The notes under the pieces: model-generated
Databases searched by the model: none
What the model was told of the DNA's origin: nothing
The model's input: only the letters and a program-made list of their open reading frames with translations
NCBI RefSeq assembly: GCF_039537505.1
Contig: NZ_BAABAQ010000002.1
Span: forward strand, 434,001-498,000
DNA: 64,000 nt
Reading direction: 5' to 3'
Source of the DNA: Streptosporangium oxazolinicum
Lineage (GTDB): Bacteria; Actinomycetota; Actinomycetes; Streptosporangiales; Streptosporangiaceae
Translations under genes and position numbers: made by a program
Shown: piece by piece, positions 41,444 to 50,306 of the stretch
Numbering within the stretch: the first letter of the stretch is position 1
How the letters are laid out: every line of letters starts with the position of its first letter

Positions 41444-42074
41444 CGTTGTTCTCCTTCGCTTCCTTCGTGTCCTTCGTGGCTCCCGTGTCGCGCGTGCCGT
41501 CGATCTGGTAGCCCCGCCAGGCGAGGAGAACCGCCAGGATGCCCCCGCAGACGATCGCCGAGTCGGCGACGTTCCAGACCGGGAAGTGGCCGGGGAAGGT
41601 CTCGATGAAGTCGACCACGTGCCCCTGGAACGGCGAGGGCCTGCCGGGGCCGAAGCCCGAGGGCCAGCGGAAGATCCGGTCGGTGAGGTTGCCGAGCGCC
41701 CCGCCGAGCAGCAGGCTCAGCGTGACCGCCCAGGGCAGGCTGCGCAGGTTGCGCGCGGTGCGCAGGATCGCCACCACGACGGCGGCCGCCACGCAGGTGA
41801 AGATGATCGTCATCCCGGTGCCGAGGCTGAAGGCGGCCCCCGAGTTGAAGATTACCCGGAACTGGAGGAGGTCCGGGATGACCACGAGGGGTTCCCTGCC
41901 CTCCAGGGTCCTCAGCACGAGGGTCTTCGTACCCAGGTCGAGGGCGTAGATGATGGGAACGATCGTCGCGAGGACGGCGATCCGCCGCCCCGGGAGCGGG
42001 GCGGCGGCGACCGCCCCGTCCTCGGTGTCGCCGGCGGTCAGCGGCGCTCCTCCCGCTGCTTGCAGGCCACGCAC
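41436..42074 (-). CDS. lspA: Lipoprotein signal peptidase
   Basis: The protein (212 residues from GTG 42074) is the type II signal peptidase that cleaves lipoproteins such as the one at 6.6-7.3 kb. Four membrane segments and the two catalytic aspartate motifs are present: GNLTDRIFR, and VDFIE with VWNVADSAI; FNSGAAFSLG is the other family signature. The start is uncertain. ATG 42137 would overlap the traR-like gene by 100 bases. GTG 42074 is a compromise. CTG 42041 sits right after that gene's stop with GGAGGAG five bases upstream, and is also possible. Confidence 0.85.
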   Translation of the reverse strand: MRGLQAAGGAPLTAGDTEDGAVAAAPLPGRRIAVLATIVPIIYALDLGTKTLVLRTLEGREPLVVIPDLLQFRVIFNSGAAFSLGTGMTIIFTCVAAAVVVAILRTARNLRSLPWAVTLSLLLGGALGNLTDRIFRWPSGFGPGRPSPFQGHVVDFIETFPGHFPVWNVADSAIVCGGILAVLLAWRGYQIDGTRDTGATKDTKEAKENNDG

Positions 42075-42457
42075 AGCGTCGCCCTCGGAAACGCCTGAAG
42101 GCGCTCCTTTCCGATCGGCTGATGGCACGATTCGCACACTCCGTAGGTCCCCGCGTCGATCCGGGCGATCGCTCGCTCGTTCTGCGCGACCAGGTCGCGC
42201 GAGTTCAGGGTAAGGGCGATTTCGCGCTCGCGTTCATACGTCCGGGCTCCGGCGTCGGCCTGATCGTCCCCCGCGCCGTCGGTGACGTCGCTCGACGCGA
42301 TCTCCGTCTCGGCTTTGGCGATCTCCGCGGTGAGCTCGCGGATCTCCGTGGCCAGCTGCCCCCGGACCTCCTTGAGCTCCTCGGCCGACCAGGTGACGAC
42401 GGCGCCGTCCTGGGACGGCGCCACCGCGCTGTTGTCTGCGCGCACGGTCGCGGCCAT
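42038..42457 (-). CDS. TraR/DksA family zinc-finger protein
   Basis: The 139-residue protein has an N-terminal helical hairpin (about 25-60) and a C4 zinc finger: Cys108, Cys111, Cys129 and Cys132 (YGVCESCHQPIGKERLQAFP). DksA/TraR proteins enter the RNA polymerase secondary channel; whether actinomycete members act with ppGpp is unclear. ATG 42457 follows GGAGG. It is upstream of lspA and divergent from ileS, the usual actinomycete arrangement. Confidence 0.88.
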   Translation of the reverse strand: MAATVRADNSAVAPSQDGAVVTWSAEELKEVRGQLATEIRELTAEIAKAETEIASSDVTDGAGDDQADAGARTYEREREIALTLNSRDLVAQNERAIARIDAGTYGVCESCHQPIGKERLQAFPRATLCVACKQREERR

Positions 42458-42663
42458 GGCGGCCTCCTTGCTCGATGGACCGTCTCCAATGTGGTAAACG
42501 GTGCGGGCAGCTTAGGTCTCCGATAACAGAACGGCAAACGACCCGCCGCAATGTTTACCACTCCCGTAACATCCGGTCGCTTCCCCCTGATTCCGCCCGG
42601 CGGGCCTCAATACGGGGAAGCTTCCCGGGGGCTGGTGCGTTATCGTGTGAGCCTGCACGGCGT
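42458..42663. other. Intergenic region between traR-like gene and ileS leader
   Basis: It must hold the divergent promoters of the traR-like gene and of ileS. A GTTATCGTGTG stretch at 42639-42649 is a possible -10 area just before the T-box leader. No ORF is supported. Confidence 0.4.
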
Positions 42664-42931
42664 TGATGGGGACAGCAACCTCCGTACCCCCTCGCACGAG
42701 CGACCCGGGGACGGTGCGAGCCCGGGGCGAGGCGCGGAGGCACAGATCACCCCGGAGCCGCCGGAAGAACGGCCGCGACGACCCGCCAGAGGCTCGCGGC
42801 GGCCCAGTAGACCCGGCAGCAGGCCAAAGGAAGAGGACCTCGCGCGCGAGGTCAAGGAGGGTGGTACCGCGGGGCCGACGGCCTCGTCCCTCTACGCCAC
42901 AGCCGTTTCCAGCGTGGAGGTCCACCCCACA
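42664..42931 (+). promoter_or_regulatory. T-box riboswitch leader of ileS (Ile specifier ATC)
   Basis: The leader has all main T-box parts. Stem I: base GGGG 42668-42671 with CCCC 42750-42753; specifier loop ACAGCAA on the 5' side and CACAG-ATC-A on the 3' side, with the isoleucine codon ATC at 42746-42748 followed by the usual purine; distal stems CCTCCG/CGGAGG (42679-42684 with 42735-42740) and CTCGCAC/GTGCGAG. Stem III: GACCTCG-CGCG-CGAGGTC at 42836-42853. T-box AGGGTGGTACCGCG at 42858-42871; antisequestrator GAGGG with CCCTC at 42888-42892. The ileS ribosome site GTGGAGG (42914-42920) can pair with CCAC at 42897-42900. This points to translational control by uncharged tRNA-Ile. Confidence 0.9.
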
Positions 42932-45900
42932 ATGTCCGCCTATTTCCGTTCTCTTCCCGCGCAGGTCGATCTTCCCGCGCTTGAGCACGAGGTGCTCGAC
43001 CGCTGGCGGGACGGCAAGGTCTTCGAGCGCTCGGTCGAGCAGAACGCCGGCGGTCCCAACTGGGTCTTCTACGAGGGTCCGCCCACCGCCAACGGCATGC
43101 CCGGCGTCCACCACGTCGAGGCCCGCGTCTTCAAGGACCTCTTCCCCCGCTACAAGTCGATGCGGGGCTTCAACGTCCCCCGCAAGGCGGGCTGGGACTG
43201 CCACGGGTTGCCCGTCGAGGTCGCCGTCGAAAAGGAGCTCGGCCTCTCCGGCAAGAAGGAGATCGAGGCGTACGGCATCGCCGAGTTCAACGACAGGTGT
43301 CGCGAGTCCGTGCTGAAGCACGTGGACGCCTTCGAGGAGATGACCGAGCGGATGGGCTACTGGATCGACCTGTCCCAGGCCTACCGCACGATGGACCCGG
43401 CCTACGTGGAGTCCGTCTGGTGGTCGCTCAAGGTCATCTTCGACAAGGACCTGCTGACCCGCGACTTCCGCATCACCCCGTACTGCCCCCGCTGCGGCAC
43501 CGGCCTGTCCGACCACGAGCTGGGCCAGCCGGGCGGCTACGAGACCGTCACCAGCCCGTCGGTCTACGTCCGCATGCCCGCGACCTCGGGACCGCTCGCC
43601 GACCTCGGCGCCTCGCTGCTGATCTGGACCACCACGCCGTGGACCCTGGTCTCCAACACCGCGGTGGCCGTGCACCCGGACGTGACCTACGTCGCGGCCC
43701 GCCCCGCCGGGTCCGACGAGGTCCTGGTGGTGGCCGAGCCGCTGCTGGCCGCCGCGCTGGGCGAGGGCGCCGAGGTCCTCGCCTCCTTCCTGGGCGCCGA
43801 CCTGGAGCACACCACCTACACGCGGCCGTTCGAGCTGGTCGACATCCCCGGCGCGCACTACGTGGTGCTCGGCTACTACGTCACCACCGAGGACGGCACC
43901 GGCCTGGTCCACCAGGCGCCCGCCTTCGGCGCCGACGACATGACGACCTGCAAGCGGTACGGGCTGCCCGTGGTCAACCCGATCGGCCCCGACGGCCGGT
44001 TCCTCGACAGCGTGCCCCAGGTCGGCGGCGAGTTCTTCAAGGACGCCGACGAGGGGCTCACCGCCGACCTGCGCGAGCGCGGCCTGCTCTACCGGGGCAG
44101 CCACTTCGAGCACAGCTACCCGCACTGCTGGCGCTGCCACACCGCGCTCCTCTACTACGCCCTCCCCGCCTGGTACATCCGCACCACCGCGATCAAGGAC
44201 CAGCTCCTCGCCGAGAACGAGAAGACCAGCTGGTACCCCGAGACGATCAAGTGGGGCCGGTTCGGCGAGTGGCTGCGCAACAACGTCGACTGGTCCCTGT
44301 CGCGTTCGCGCTACTGGGGCACCCCGCTGCCCCTGTGGGTCTGCACGGCCGACGAGTCGCACGTCACCTGCGTCGGCTCGCTGGAGGAGCTGGGCCGCCT
44401 GTCCGGCCAGGACGTCTCCGCGCTCGACCCGCACCGCCCCTACGTCGACGACGTCACGCTGCCCTGCCCCACCTGCGGCAACGAGGCGCGCCGGGTGCCC
44501 GACGTGATCGACGCCTGGTACGACTCGGGCTCGATGCCCTTCGCCCAGTGGGGCGCCCCGTACCTGAACGAGGAGATGCTCCAGAAGGCCTACCCCGCGC
44601 AGTTCATCTGCGAGGCCACCGACCAGACCCGCGGCTGGTTCTACTCGCTGATGGCGGTCGGCACGCTCGTCTTCGGCAGGTCCTCGTACGAGAACGTGCT
44701 CTGCCTCGGCCTGATCCTGGCCGAGGACGGCCGCAAGATGAGCAAGCACCTGGGCAACGTCCTGCAGCCGATGCCGCTGATGGACCAGCACGGCGCCGAC
44801 GCGCTGCGCTGGTACATGGCCTGCTCCGGCTCGCCGTGGGCGGCCCGCAGGGTGGGACACGGCGCCCTGGAGGAGATCGTCCGCAAGGTTCTGCTCACCT
44901 ACTGGAACACCACGTCGTTCTTCACCCTGTACGCCAACACCGAGTCCTGGGCACCGTCCCGGCTCTCCGAGGCGCCCGCCTACGAGGAGCGCCCGCTGAT
45001 CGACCGCTGGGCCCTCGCCGAGCTGCACCGGACCGTGTCCGAGGTCACCGCGTCGCTGGACGTCTTCGACACCGCCCGCGTCGGGCGGCGCCTCGCCGAG
45101 TTCCTCGACGACCTGTCCAACTGGTACGTGCGCCGCTCCCGGCGCCGCTTCTGGACCGGTGACCCCGCCGCGTTCGCCACGCTGTACGAGTGCCTGGAGA
45201 CCGTCACCCGGCTGATGGCGCCGGTGGTCCCGTTCACCACCGACTACGTCTGGGACGTGCTCCGCGACGCCGGTGCGCCCTCCTCGGTCCACCTCGCCTC
45301 CTGGCCCGAGGTCAACGGCGAGCTGCTGGACCCCGAGCTGTCCGAGCGGATGGCCCTGGTCCGCCGCCTGGTGGAGCTGGGCCGCTCGGCCCGCGCCTCC
45401 AGCGGGGTGAAGACCCGCCAGCCGCTCGGCCGCGCCCTGGTCGGCGCCCCCGGCTGGGCCGCGCTCTCCCCGGAGCTGCGCGAGCTGATCGCCGACGAGC
45501 TCAACGTGAAGGACCTGGAGGACCTGTCCGGGATCGGGGCGGACCTGGTGTCCTTCACCGTGAAGCCCAACTTCCGGGCGCTGGGCAGGCGGTTCGGCTC
45601 CCAGACCAAGCTGGTCGCCTCGGCCGTCACCGCCGCCGACCCCGCCGAGCTCGCCCGCGCGCTCCGTACCGGCTCGCCGGTCCCGGTGGACGCGGGAGAG
45701 CTGGGCACCGTGGAGCTCGGCGCCGACGACGTGATCGTCACCGAGCAGCCGAGGTCCGGCTGGGCGGTGGAGGCCGGGGCCGGTGAGACGGTCGCCCTCG
45801 ACCTCACCATCACCGACGAGCTGCGCCGCTCCGGCCTGATCCGCGACGTCATCCGCCTGCTCCAGGACACCCGCAAGTCCACCGGCCTGGCGATCACCGA

Positions 45901-46084
45901 CCGGATCGACGTGTGGTGGTCCACCGGCGACGCCGACCTGGCCGAGGCCCTGCGGACCCAGGGGCGGACGGTGGCCGACGAGGTCCTCGCCCTCTCCCTC
46001 ACCGAGGGCGGCGTGGACGACCTCCCCGCCCACGGCGACCCGGAGCTCGGCCTGACCTTCCAGCTCCGCCGCGCGACGGTCTGA
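42932..46084 (+). CDS. ileS: Isoleucyl-tRNA synthetase, type 2 (eukaryote-like)
   Basis: The 1050-residue class I synthetase charges tRNA-Ile. The HIGH-type site reads PTANGMPGVHH (residues 51-61), and the KMSKS loop reads KMSKH (602-606). That pattern plus the HVEAR segment is the type 2 form, which is usually insensitive to mupirocin. The editing (CP1) domain and the anticodon-binding domain are in place. The ATG 42932 is chosen; the long upstream frame to 42551 is the T-box leader read as protein. GGAGG lies 11 bases before the start within a hairpin that controls it. Confidence 0.96.
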   Translation: MSAYFRSLPAQVDLPALEHEVLDRWRDGKVFERSVEQNAGGPNWVFYEGPPTANGMPGVHHVEARVFKDLFPRYKSMRGFNVPRKAGWDCHGLPVEVAVEKELGLSGKKEIEAYGIAEFNDRCRESVLKHVDAFEEMTERMGYWIDLSQAYRTMDPAYVESVWWSLKVIFDKDLLTRDFRITPYCPRCGTGLSDHELGQPGGYETVTSPSVYVRMPATSGPLADLGASLLIWTTTPWTLVSNTAVAVHPDVTYVAARPAGSDEVLVVAEPLLAAALGEGAEVLASFLGADLEHTTYTRPFELVDIPGAHYVVLGYYVTTEDGTGLVHQAPAFGADDMTTCKRYGLPVVNPIGPDGRFLDSVPQVGGEFFKDADEGLTADLRERGLLYRGSHFEHSYPHCWRCHTALLYYALPAWYIRTTAIKDQLLAENEKTSWYPETIKWGRFGEWLRNNVDWSLSRSRYWGTPLPLWVCTADESHVTCVGSLEELGRLSGQDVSALDPHRPYVDDVTLPCPTCGNEARRVPDVIDAWYDSGSMPFAQWGAPYLNEEMLQKAYPAQFICEATDQTRGWFYSLMAVGTLVFGRSSYENVLCLGLILAEDGRKMSKHLGNVLQPMPLMDQHGADALRWYMACSGSPWAARRVGHGALEEIVRKVLLTYWNTTSFFTLYANTESWAPSRLSEAPAYEERPLIDRWALAELHRTVSEVTASLDVFDTARVGRRLAEFLDDLSNWYVRRSRRRFWTGDPAAFATLYECLETVTRLMAPVVPFTTDYVWDVLRDAGAPSSVHLASWPEVNGELLDPELSERMALVRRLVELGRSARASSGVKTRQPLGRALVGAPGWAALSPELRELIADELNVKDLEDLSGIGADLVSFTVKPNFRALGRRFGSQTKLVASAVTAADPAELARALRTGSPVPVDAGELGTVELGADDVIVTEQPRSGWAVEAGAGETVALDLTITDELRRSGLIRDVIRLLQDTRKSTGLAITDRIDVWWSTGDADLAEALRTQGRTVADEVLALSLTEGGVDDLPAHGDPELGLTFQLRRATV

Positions 46085-46128
46085 CCGCCTGGTCCGACCG
46101 GCCCGGGAGGAGCGGCGAGACCGGACAC

Positions 46129-46167
46129 GGCCAGGGGGCCGGGGATGTCATCCCCGGCCCCCTGGCC
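46129..46167. terminator. Strong terminator hairpin, ileS end
   Basis: A perfect 17-base inverted repeat (arms 46129-46145 and 46151-46167, five-base loop TGTCA) lies 45 bases after the ileS stop. There is no long T run, as often in actinomycetes. It can end transcription from both sides, separating ileS from the convergent gene at 46289-48364. Confidence 0.85.
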
Positions 46168-46288
46168 GTCCTGGTTCATCCGGTTCCCGGCCCCGTGGCG
46201 GGGGTGCGGTAGCGGGACCGGTGGCGCTGATCCACCGTGTCCCGGTGAGCGGTGAGCACTGCCTCGAGGGGCCCGGCGCCCGGTCGGC

Positions 46289-48364
46289 TCACGTCCGGCG
46301 GTCGAGCCTGCAGATCGGGCAGTTGCTCAGACCGGCCTTCTCGGCCTCGGCCCGGGGCATGGTCTCGATGCCGCTGCCGCCCACGCTGGCGCCCTTGACG
46401 AGAGGACAGTCGGAGTCGTGGAAGCGGCGGGTGCCGGCGATGACCGTGACCGTCTCGGCGTCCGCCTCGCGCTCCTTGGCGGTGGGACGCGGCCGGTCCT
46501 TGACGGCGGGGATGCCGCCGGGGGAGGTGTCGTCGCCGCGGTCATCGCGGGAGGGGGCGGCCTTTCCGGCCTCGGCGGCCTTGGACGCCGAGCCGGTCTC
46601 GGGTGCCGGGGCGGGTTTCGCGGAGGTGGAGTCGGCCGCCACCTGCCGCCCGGCGCGCCCGGACGCGGTCTCGACCGGCTCCACCGGTTCGGGGGCACCG
46701 CCCTTGGCGGGGGTCGCTCGCCCGGCGGAACCCGAGGGCTCCGGGGAGGCGTCCCGCCCGGCGGTCGTGGTCTCCGCCTCCGCGGAGGAGTCCTTCGTGC
46801 CGGAGACGGCCCCGGCGCGGGCCTTCCCCTCGGTCCTTCCCGCGGACCCGGCCTTGGCCGACCCGCTTCCGGCCGGCTCGGCCTTCGCGGGCTTGGGGTT
46901 GGCGAGCCTGGTGGGCTCGGCCTCGTCCTGCGCGGGTCCGGTGGATCCGGACTTCGCGGGCGCGACCACGGGGGTGTCGTCCGGCACGTCGGGCTCGGGC
47001 GCCTCGGCCCGGCTCGCGGAGGACGTCCCAGAAGAACCCGAGGAGCCCGAGGAGGTGGGCCCGGTCCCGGCGGGCCTTGCGGTCTTGGACCCGGCGCTCG
47101 CGGAATCGGGTGTGGCGGAGGTGTCCGGGCTCTCCTGTCCGGACGCCCGCGCGGCCGCGTCGCGGCTGAACCAGCTGGTGGCCTCGGACGCGGCGTGCGG
47201 GATCTCGGGGATCTTCGGCAGCTGGATCGCCGGACGGGTCGGCTGCTCCGCCGGGCGGGCCGGGGGGCTCGCGGGCTCCTGGGGCCGCGCCTGCGGCTCG
47301 GGAGGCTTGACGTAGGGCCGGGCGACCGGGACGACGGGCTCCTGCGGGGAGCGCCGGGCCTCCTCGCGGGACGCGGTGCTCTCGCGCCGCTCCTCGGAGG
47401 CTTCCGGCCTGGCGGGCGCGACATCGCGCCTGGCCGCCGGGGATGTCGAGGACGCCGGGGATTCGGCCCTGGTCTGCGACGTCTCGGACCGGGCCTGCGG
47501 GCCCTCGGCCCCGGGCCGCCGGGATTCGGGCCGCTGAGGGTCGGACCTCCGGGGGTCGGGCCGCTGGGCCTCGGACCGCCGAGGGTCGGGTCGCTGATGT
47601 TCGTCGGGCCGCTGGGCCTCGGGCCGCGTTCCGGGGGCCTGCTGCCCGCCGGACGGGGCCGAGGGCTGCACGGGCCGGTACGGGGAGGTGAAGCGGGCGG
47701 TGGCCTCGTGCGGTCCCGGCTCGCGGGCACCGGCCGAGGGGCCGGACTCCCGGGAGACGGTCAGGGAGTCGTCGGGCCTCCGCACCCCGGGCGGGGTCTC
47801 CCGCTGCTGGGAGCCGGAGGTGGAGGTGGAGTCGGCGGGCAGGCACGTGGTGCAGGGCGTGAAGCCCTCCTCCAGCGCCTCCTCGTGGGTGAGCTCCTCA
47901 TGATCTCTGCTGGCCAGCTGACGGCATCCCGCGACGTGATAGCGCTTGCGGCCGGGGATGACCAGCACGATCGCCTCGGGGTCCAGGGTGCCCCGCCTCG
48001 CCGCGGCGGCGGTGGCCGGCCCGGCCACCGGGCCGCGTCGCGGCTGGGTCGGGGCGGCGGGCACCTGCTGCATCCCGTGCCGCACCATCATCTGCTGTGG
48101 CGCGGAAGGCTGGTTCGGCACACCGTGCGGCGCGGGCAGTGGCCCGGCCGGCATCGGTCCCTTCGGGGGAAGGGGCTGAGAGGCCCCGGCGTCCCCGCCG
48201 GGGAACAACTCGTGGCGGCGCAACAACGCCCCGATCACCAGGAAGACTGCGGACAGCACGCTGACCGCGATCGACCACATGACCAGGAATGGCTTGGCCA
48301 GCACGAACCCCGCGATGAGCAGGACGATGGCCGTGAGTACCAAACCGGCGCTGATAAGGATCAC
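46289..48364 (-). CDS. Membrane protein with two HxxxC...CxxC metal-site-like modules and long disordered linker
   Basis: The 691-residue protein has two N-terminal TM helices (4-24, 27-48). A first module follows at about 130-176: IVLVIPGRKRYHVAGC with His143 and Cys147, then Cys171-x-x-Cys174 (TPCTTC). About 450 residues of Pro/Ala/Glu/Arg linker follow, with QRPDPRRS-type repeats. A second module lies at 638-687: TVTVIAGTRRFHDSDC with His649 and Cys653, then Cys682-x-x-Cys685 (NCPIC). The four-ligand spacing suggests small zinc ribbons of the kind seen in Ada-like domains, by inference. No family name known to me. It is next to divIVA, on the same strand. Confidence 0.8.
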   Translation of the reverse strand: MILISAGLVLTAIVLLIAGFVLAKPFLVMWSIAVSVLSAVFLVIGALLRRHELFPGGDAGASQPLPPKGPMPAGPLPAPHGVPNQPSAPQQMMVRHGMQQVPAAPTQPRRGPVAGPATAAAARRGTLDPEAIVLVIPGRKRYHVAGCRQLASRDHEELTHEEALEEGFTPCTTCLPADSTSTSGSQQRETPPGVRRPDDSLTVSRESGPSAGAREPGPHEATARFTSPYRPVQPSAPSGGQQAPGTRPEAQRPDEHQRPDPRRSEAQRPDPRRSDPQRPESRRPGAEGPQARSETSQTRAESPASSTSPAARRDVAPARPEASEERRESTASREEARRSPQEPVVPVARPYVKPPEPQARPQEPASPPARPAEQPTRPAIQLPKIPEIPHAASEATSWFSRDAAARASGQESPDTSATPDSASAGSKTARPAGTGPTSSGSSGSSGTSSASRAEAPEPDVPDDTPVVAPAKSGSTGPAQDEAEPTRLANPKPAKAEPAGSGSAKAGSAGRTEGKARAGAVSGTKDSSAEAETTTAGRDASPEPSGSAGRATPAKGGAPEPVEPVETASGRAGRQVAADSTSAKPAPAPETGSASKAAEAGKAAPSRDDRGDDTSPGGIPAVKDRPRPTAKEREADAETVTVIAGTRRFHDSDCPLVKGASVGGSGIETMPRAEAEKAGLSNCPICRLDRRT

Positions 48365-48405
48365 AGAGAGACTCCCGGATGCGGGTCAACGGATGACCCG
48401 ACACC

Positions 48406-49263
48406 TTAGCGGCGGTCGTTGTGAGGACCGTCAACGCCCTGGAAGGCGCCGGAATGCTGCGAGGGATCGCCGCCGAACGGGTTGGGCGCGCTCTGGAGGG
48501 TCGGCTGACCGCCCGGAGCCACCGCGTGGGACATGGCCGGGGGCCCGCTCACGATCGGGAATCCGCCGCTGCCCTCGGCAGCCACGTTCAGCTCGGCGAG
48601 CTGGTTCTCCAGGTACAGCTTCAGGCGGCTGCGGTACTCGCGCTCGAAGCTGCGGAGCTCCTCGACCTTGCGCTCCAGCTCGTCGCGGGTCTGCACCAGG
48701 GAGCCCATGGCCTGACGGTGCCGCTCCTGCGCGTCGCGCTCCAGCGTCTCCGCTCGGGCACGCGCGTCACCGATGACCTGCTCGGCCTGGCGACGTGCCT
48801 TGCCGAGGATGTCGTCGGCCTCGCGGCGCGCCCGGGTCACCGTCTCGTCCGCCTCGCGGCGGGCGTCGGCGATGGCCTGGTCGGCGGTCTGCTGGGCGAG
48901 GGCGAGGACGCGGGCCGCGGTGTCCATGTTGTCCTCGGCCGGAGGCATTCCCATTCCGACGGGAACGGGCTGCTGGTGCTGCACCGGCTCGGGAGCGCGC
49001 ATCGGCTCCGGCTGCTGCATCATCATCTCGGGCTTGGGCTCGGCGATGGGGGCGGGCGCCATGGCCATGCCCATACCGCCGGGGACCTTGCCCCGCAGGC
49101 ACTCCGCCAGCTTGGCGCGGAGCTCCTCGTTCTCCTGAATGAGACGGTCCAACTCGGACTCGACCTCATCGAGGAAGGCGTCTACCTCTTCCTCGTCGTA
49201 ACCCGGCCGAAGGCGGGTCGTACTGAATTGCTTGTTCCGCACGTCGGCGGGCGTCAGCGGCAT
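48406..49263 (-). CDS. divIVA: DivIVA/Wag31 polar growth protein
   Basis: The 285-residue protein starts with the DivIVA lipid-binding domain (residues 1-60: LTPADVRNKQFSTTRLRPGYDEEEVDAFLDEVE). A Pro/Met/Gln-rich spacer (60-110) and a long coiled coil (about 110-225, DARREADETVTRARREADDI) come next. The Gly/Pro tail is hydrophilic. In actinomycetes DivIVA marks the poles and recruits wall synthesis for tip growth; it is essential in several species. Wag31 is phosphorylated by PknA/B in mycobacteria, so the nearby kinases are of interest, without evidence of targets. Confidence 0.95.
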   Translation of the reverse strand: MPLTPADVRNKQFSTTRLRPGYDEEEVDAFLDEVESELDRLIQENEELRAKLAECLRGKVPGGMGMAMAPAPIAEPKPEMMMQQPEPMRAPEPVQHQQPVPVGMGMPPAEDNMDTAARVLALAQQTADQAIADARREADETVTRARREADDILGKARRQAEQVIGDARARAETLERDAQERHRQAMGSLVQTRDELERKVEELRSFEREYRSRLKLYLENQLAELNVAAEGSGGFPIVSGPPAMSHAVAPGGQPTLQSAPNPFGGDPSQHSGAFQGVDGPHNDRR

Positions 49264-49312
49264 TTCGGTCTCCTTGGCGCGCTTGGAGTCTGTCCGGGGG
49301 GACGGTACCCGA

Positions 49313-49666
49313 TCAACGAAGCGCGGACACGAGTTGGATCAAGACCAAGACCACAATGAACAGCACTGTGAAGCTTAGGTCAAAGGCCACCGTACCCAAC
49401 CGGAGTGGTGGAATGAAACGGCGGAGGAACTTGAGAGGTGGGTCGGTCACCGTGTATACGGCTTCCGCCAGCACCAGGACGATGCCGGTGGGGCGCCACT
49501 GACGTGCGAACGCCTGCACCGTCTCGAAGATCATTCTGCCGATCAGCAGAACGAGATAGATGGACAGGATGAAGACCAAGGTCCCGCTAACGATCCCCAC
49601 GGTCCGTGCCCGCCTCCACTTCGCTCTGCCGTCCTCTGTCCCGTCGGGACCTGTCGGGCCGGTCAC
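49313..49666 (-). CDS. yggT: YggT family membrane protein
   Basis: The 117-residue protein has two hydrophobic helices (about 24-47 and 92-114) around the family core ETVQAFARQWRPTGIVLV and EAVYTVTDPPLKFLRRFIPPLRLG. YggT proteins lie beside sepF in actinobacteria and firmicutes; their role in division is not clear. GTG 49666 gives the full frame, but the hydrophilic first 22 residues are unusual and GTG 49600 is an alternative. Confidence 0.85.
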   Translation of the reverse strand: MTGPTGPDGTEDGRAKWRRARTVGIVSGTLVFILSIYLVLLIGRMIFETVQAFARQWRPTGIVLVLAEAVYTVTDPPLKFLRRFIPPLRLGTVAFDLSFTVLFIVVLVLIQLVSALR

Positions 49667-49682
49667 TGTTCATGGTGGCACT

Positions 49683-50186
49683 CTAGCTCTGGTTGAAGAA
49701 TCCGCGTTCCGCGATTCGGGCCTTGTCCTCGGCGGTCACCTCGACATTGGCTGGGGACAACAGGAACACCTTGTTGGTAACACGTTCGATGCTGCCGTGT
49801 AGGCCAAAGACCAGACCTGCCGCGAAATCAACGAGTCGCTTGGCGTCGCTGTCAACCATCTCGGTCAGGTTCATGATGACCGGGGTGCCGTCGCGGAAGT
49901 GCTCGCCGATGGTCCGCGCCTCGTTGTACGTACGAGGGTGAAGGGTGGTGATGCGCGCCAGATCGGTCGTGCGGCGCTCCAGAAGGGCCGTCGTGGGCCT
50001 CGGAGCGGGAACGCCGGGGTCGGTGTCGTCCTGGAGGTCGTGGACCGTGCCAGGACGTTCGTCGCCCTCGCGGCGCGCGTCGTCGAACTCCTCGTACTCG
50101 TCGTCGGGGTAGCTGTCGTATCTCTCGTAGCGGTCGTCCTCAACAAGACCGAGGTAGACCGCCATCTTGCGCATCGCGCCGGCCAT
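49683..50186 (-). CDS. sepF: Cell division protein SepF
   Basis: The 167-residue protein anchors FtsZ to the membrane. An N-terminal amphipathic helix (MAGAMRKMAVYLGLVEDD) and an acidic spacer with many Asp/Glu/Tyr precede the SepF domain (about 80-165: TTLHPRTYNEARTIGEHFRD, TPVIMNLTEMVDSDAKRLVDF, GLHGSIERVTNKVFLLSP). ATG 50186 with GGAGGAAG upstream is preferred over 50288, because the extra 34 residues are not family-like. It has the usual place between yggS and yggT. Confidence 0.93.
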   Translation of the reverse strand: MAGAMRKMAVYLGLVEDDRYERYDSYPDDEYEEFDDARREGDERPGTVHDLQDDTDPGVPAPRPTTALLERRTTDLARITTLHPRTYNEARTIGEHFRDGTPVIMNLTEMVDSDAKRLVDFAAGLVFGLHGSIERVTNKVFLLSPANVEVTAEDKARIAERGFFNQS

Positions 50187-50306
50187 CGCTACTTCTTCCT
50201 CCGTCTTACTTCGGATGCGCCCCAGGGACCAGCCCGACCGCCCTGAGCTCACCACCGTTCGACCGCTGCTCGGATACGCGGACGCCAAGGCCCACTTGAA
50301 GGGACA

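Noticed and set aside
42551..42931. N-terminal extension of ileS by 127 codons
   Set aside because: The stretch is the T-box leader; conserved RNA elements explain it, and the protein starts at 42932 behind a ribosome site.
42512..46033. 1173-codon open frame on the minus strand
   Set aside because: Antisense shadow of ileS, rich in Gly/Val/Arg/His with no domain; ileS itself is certain.
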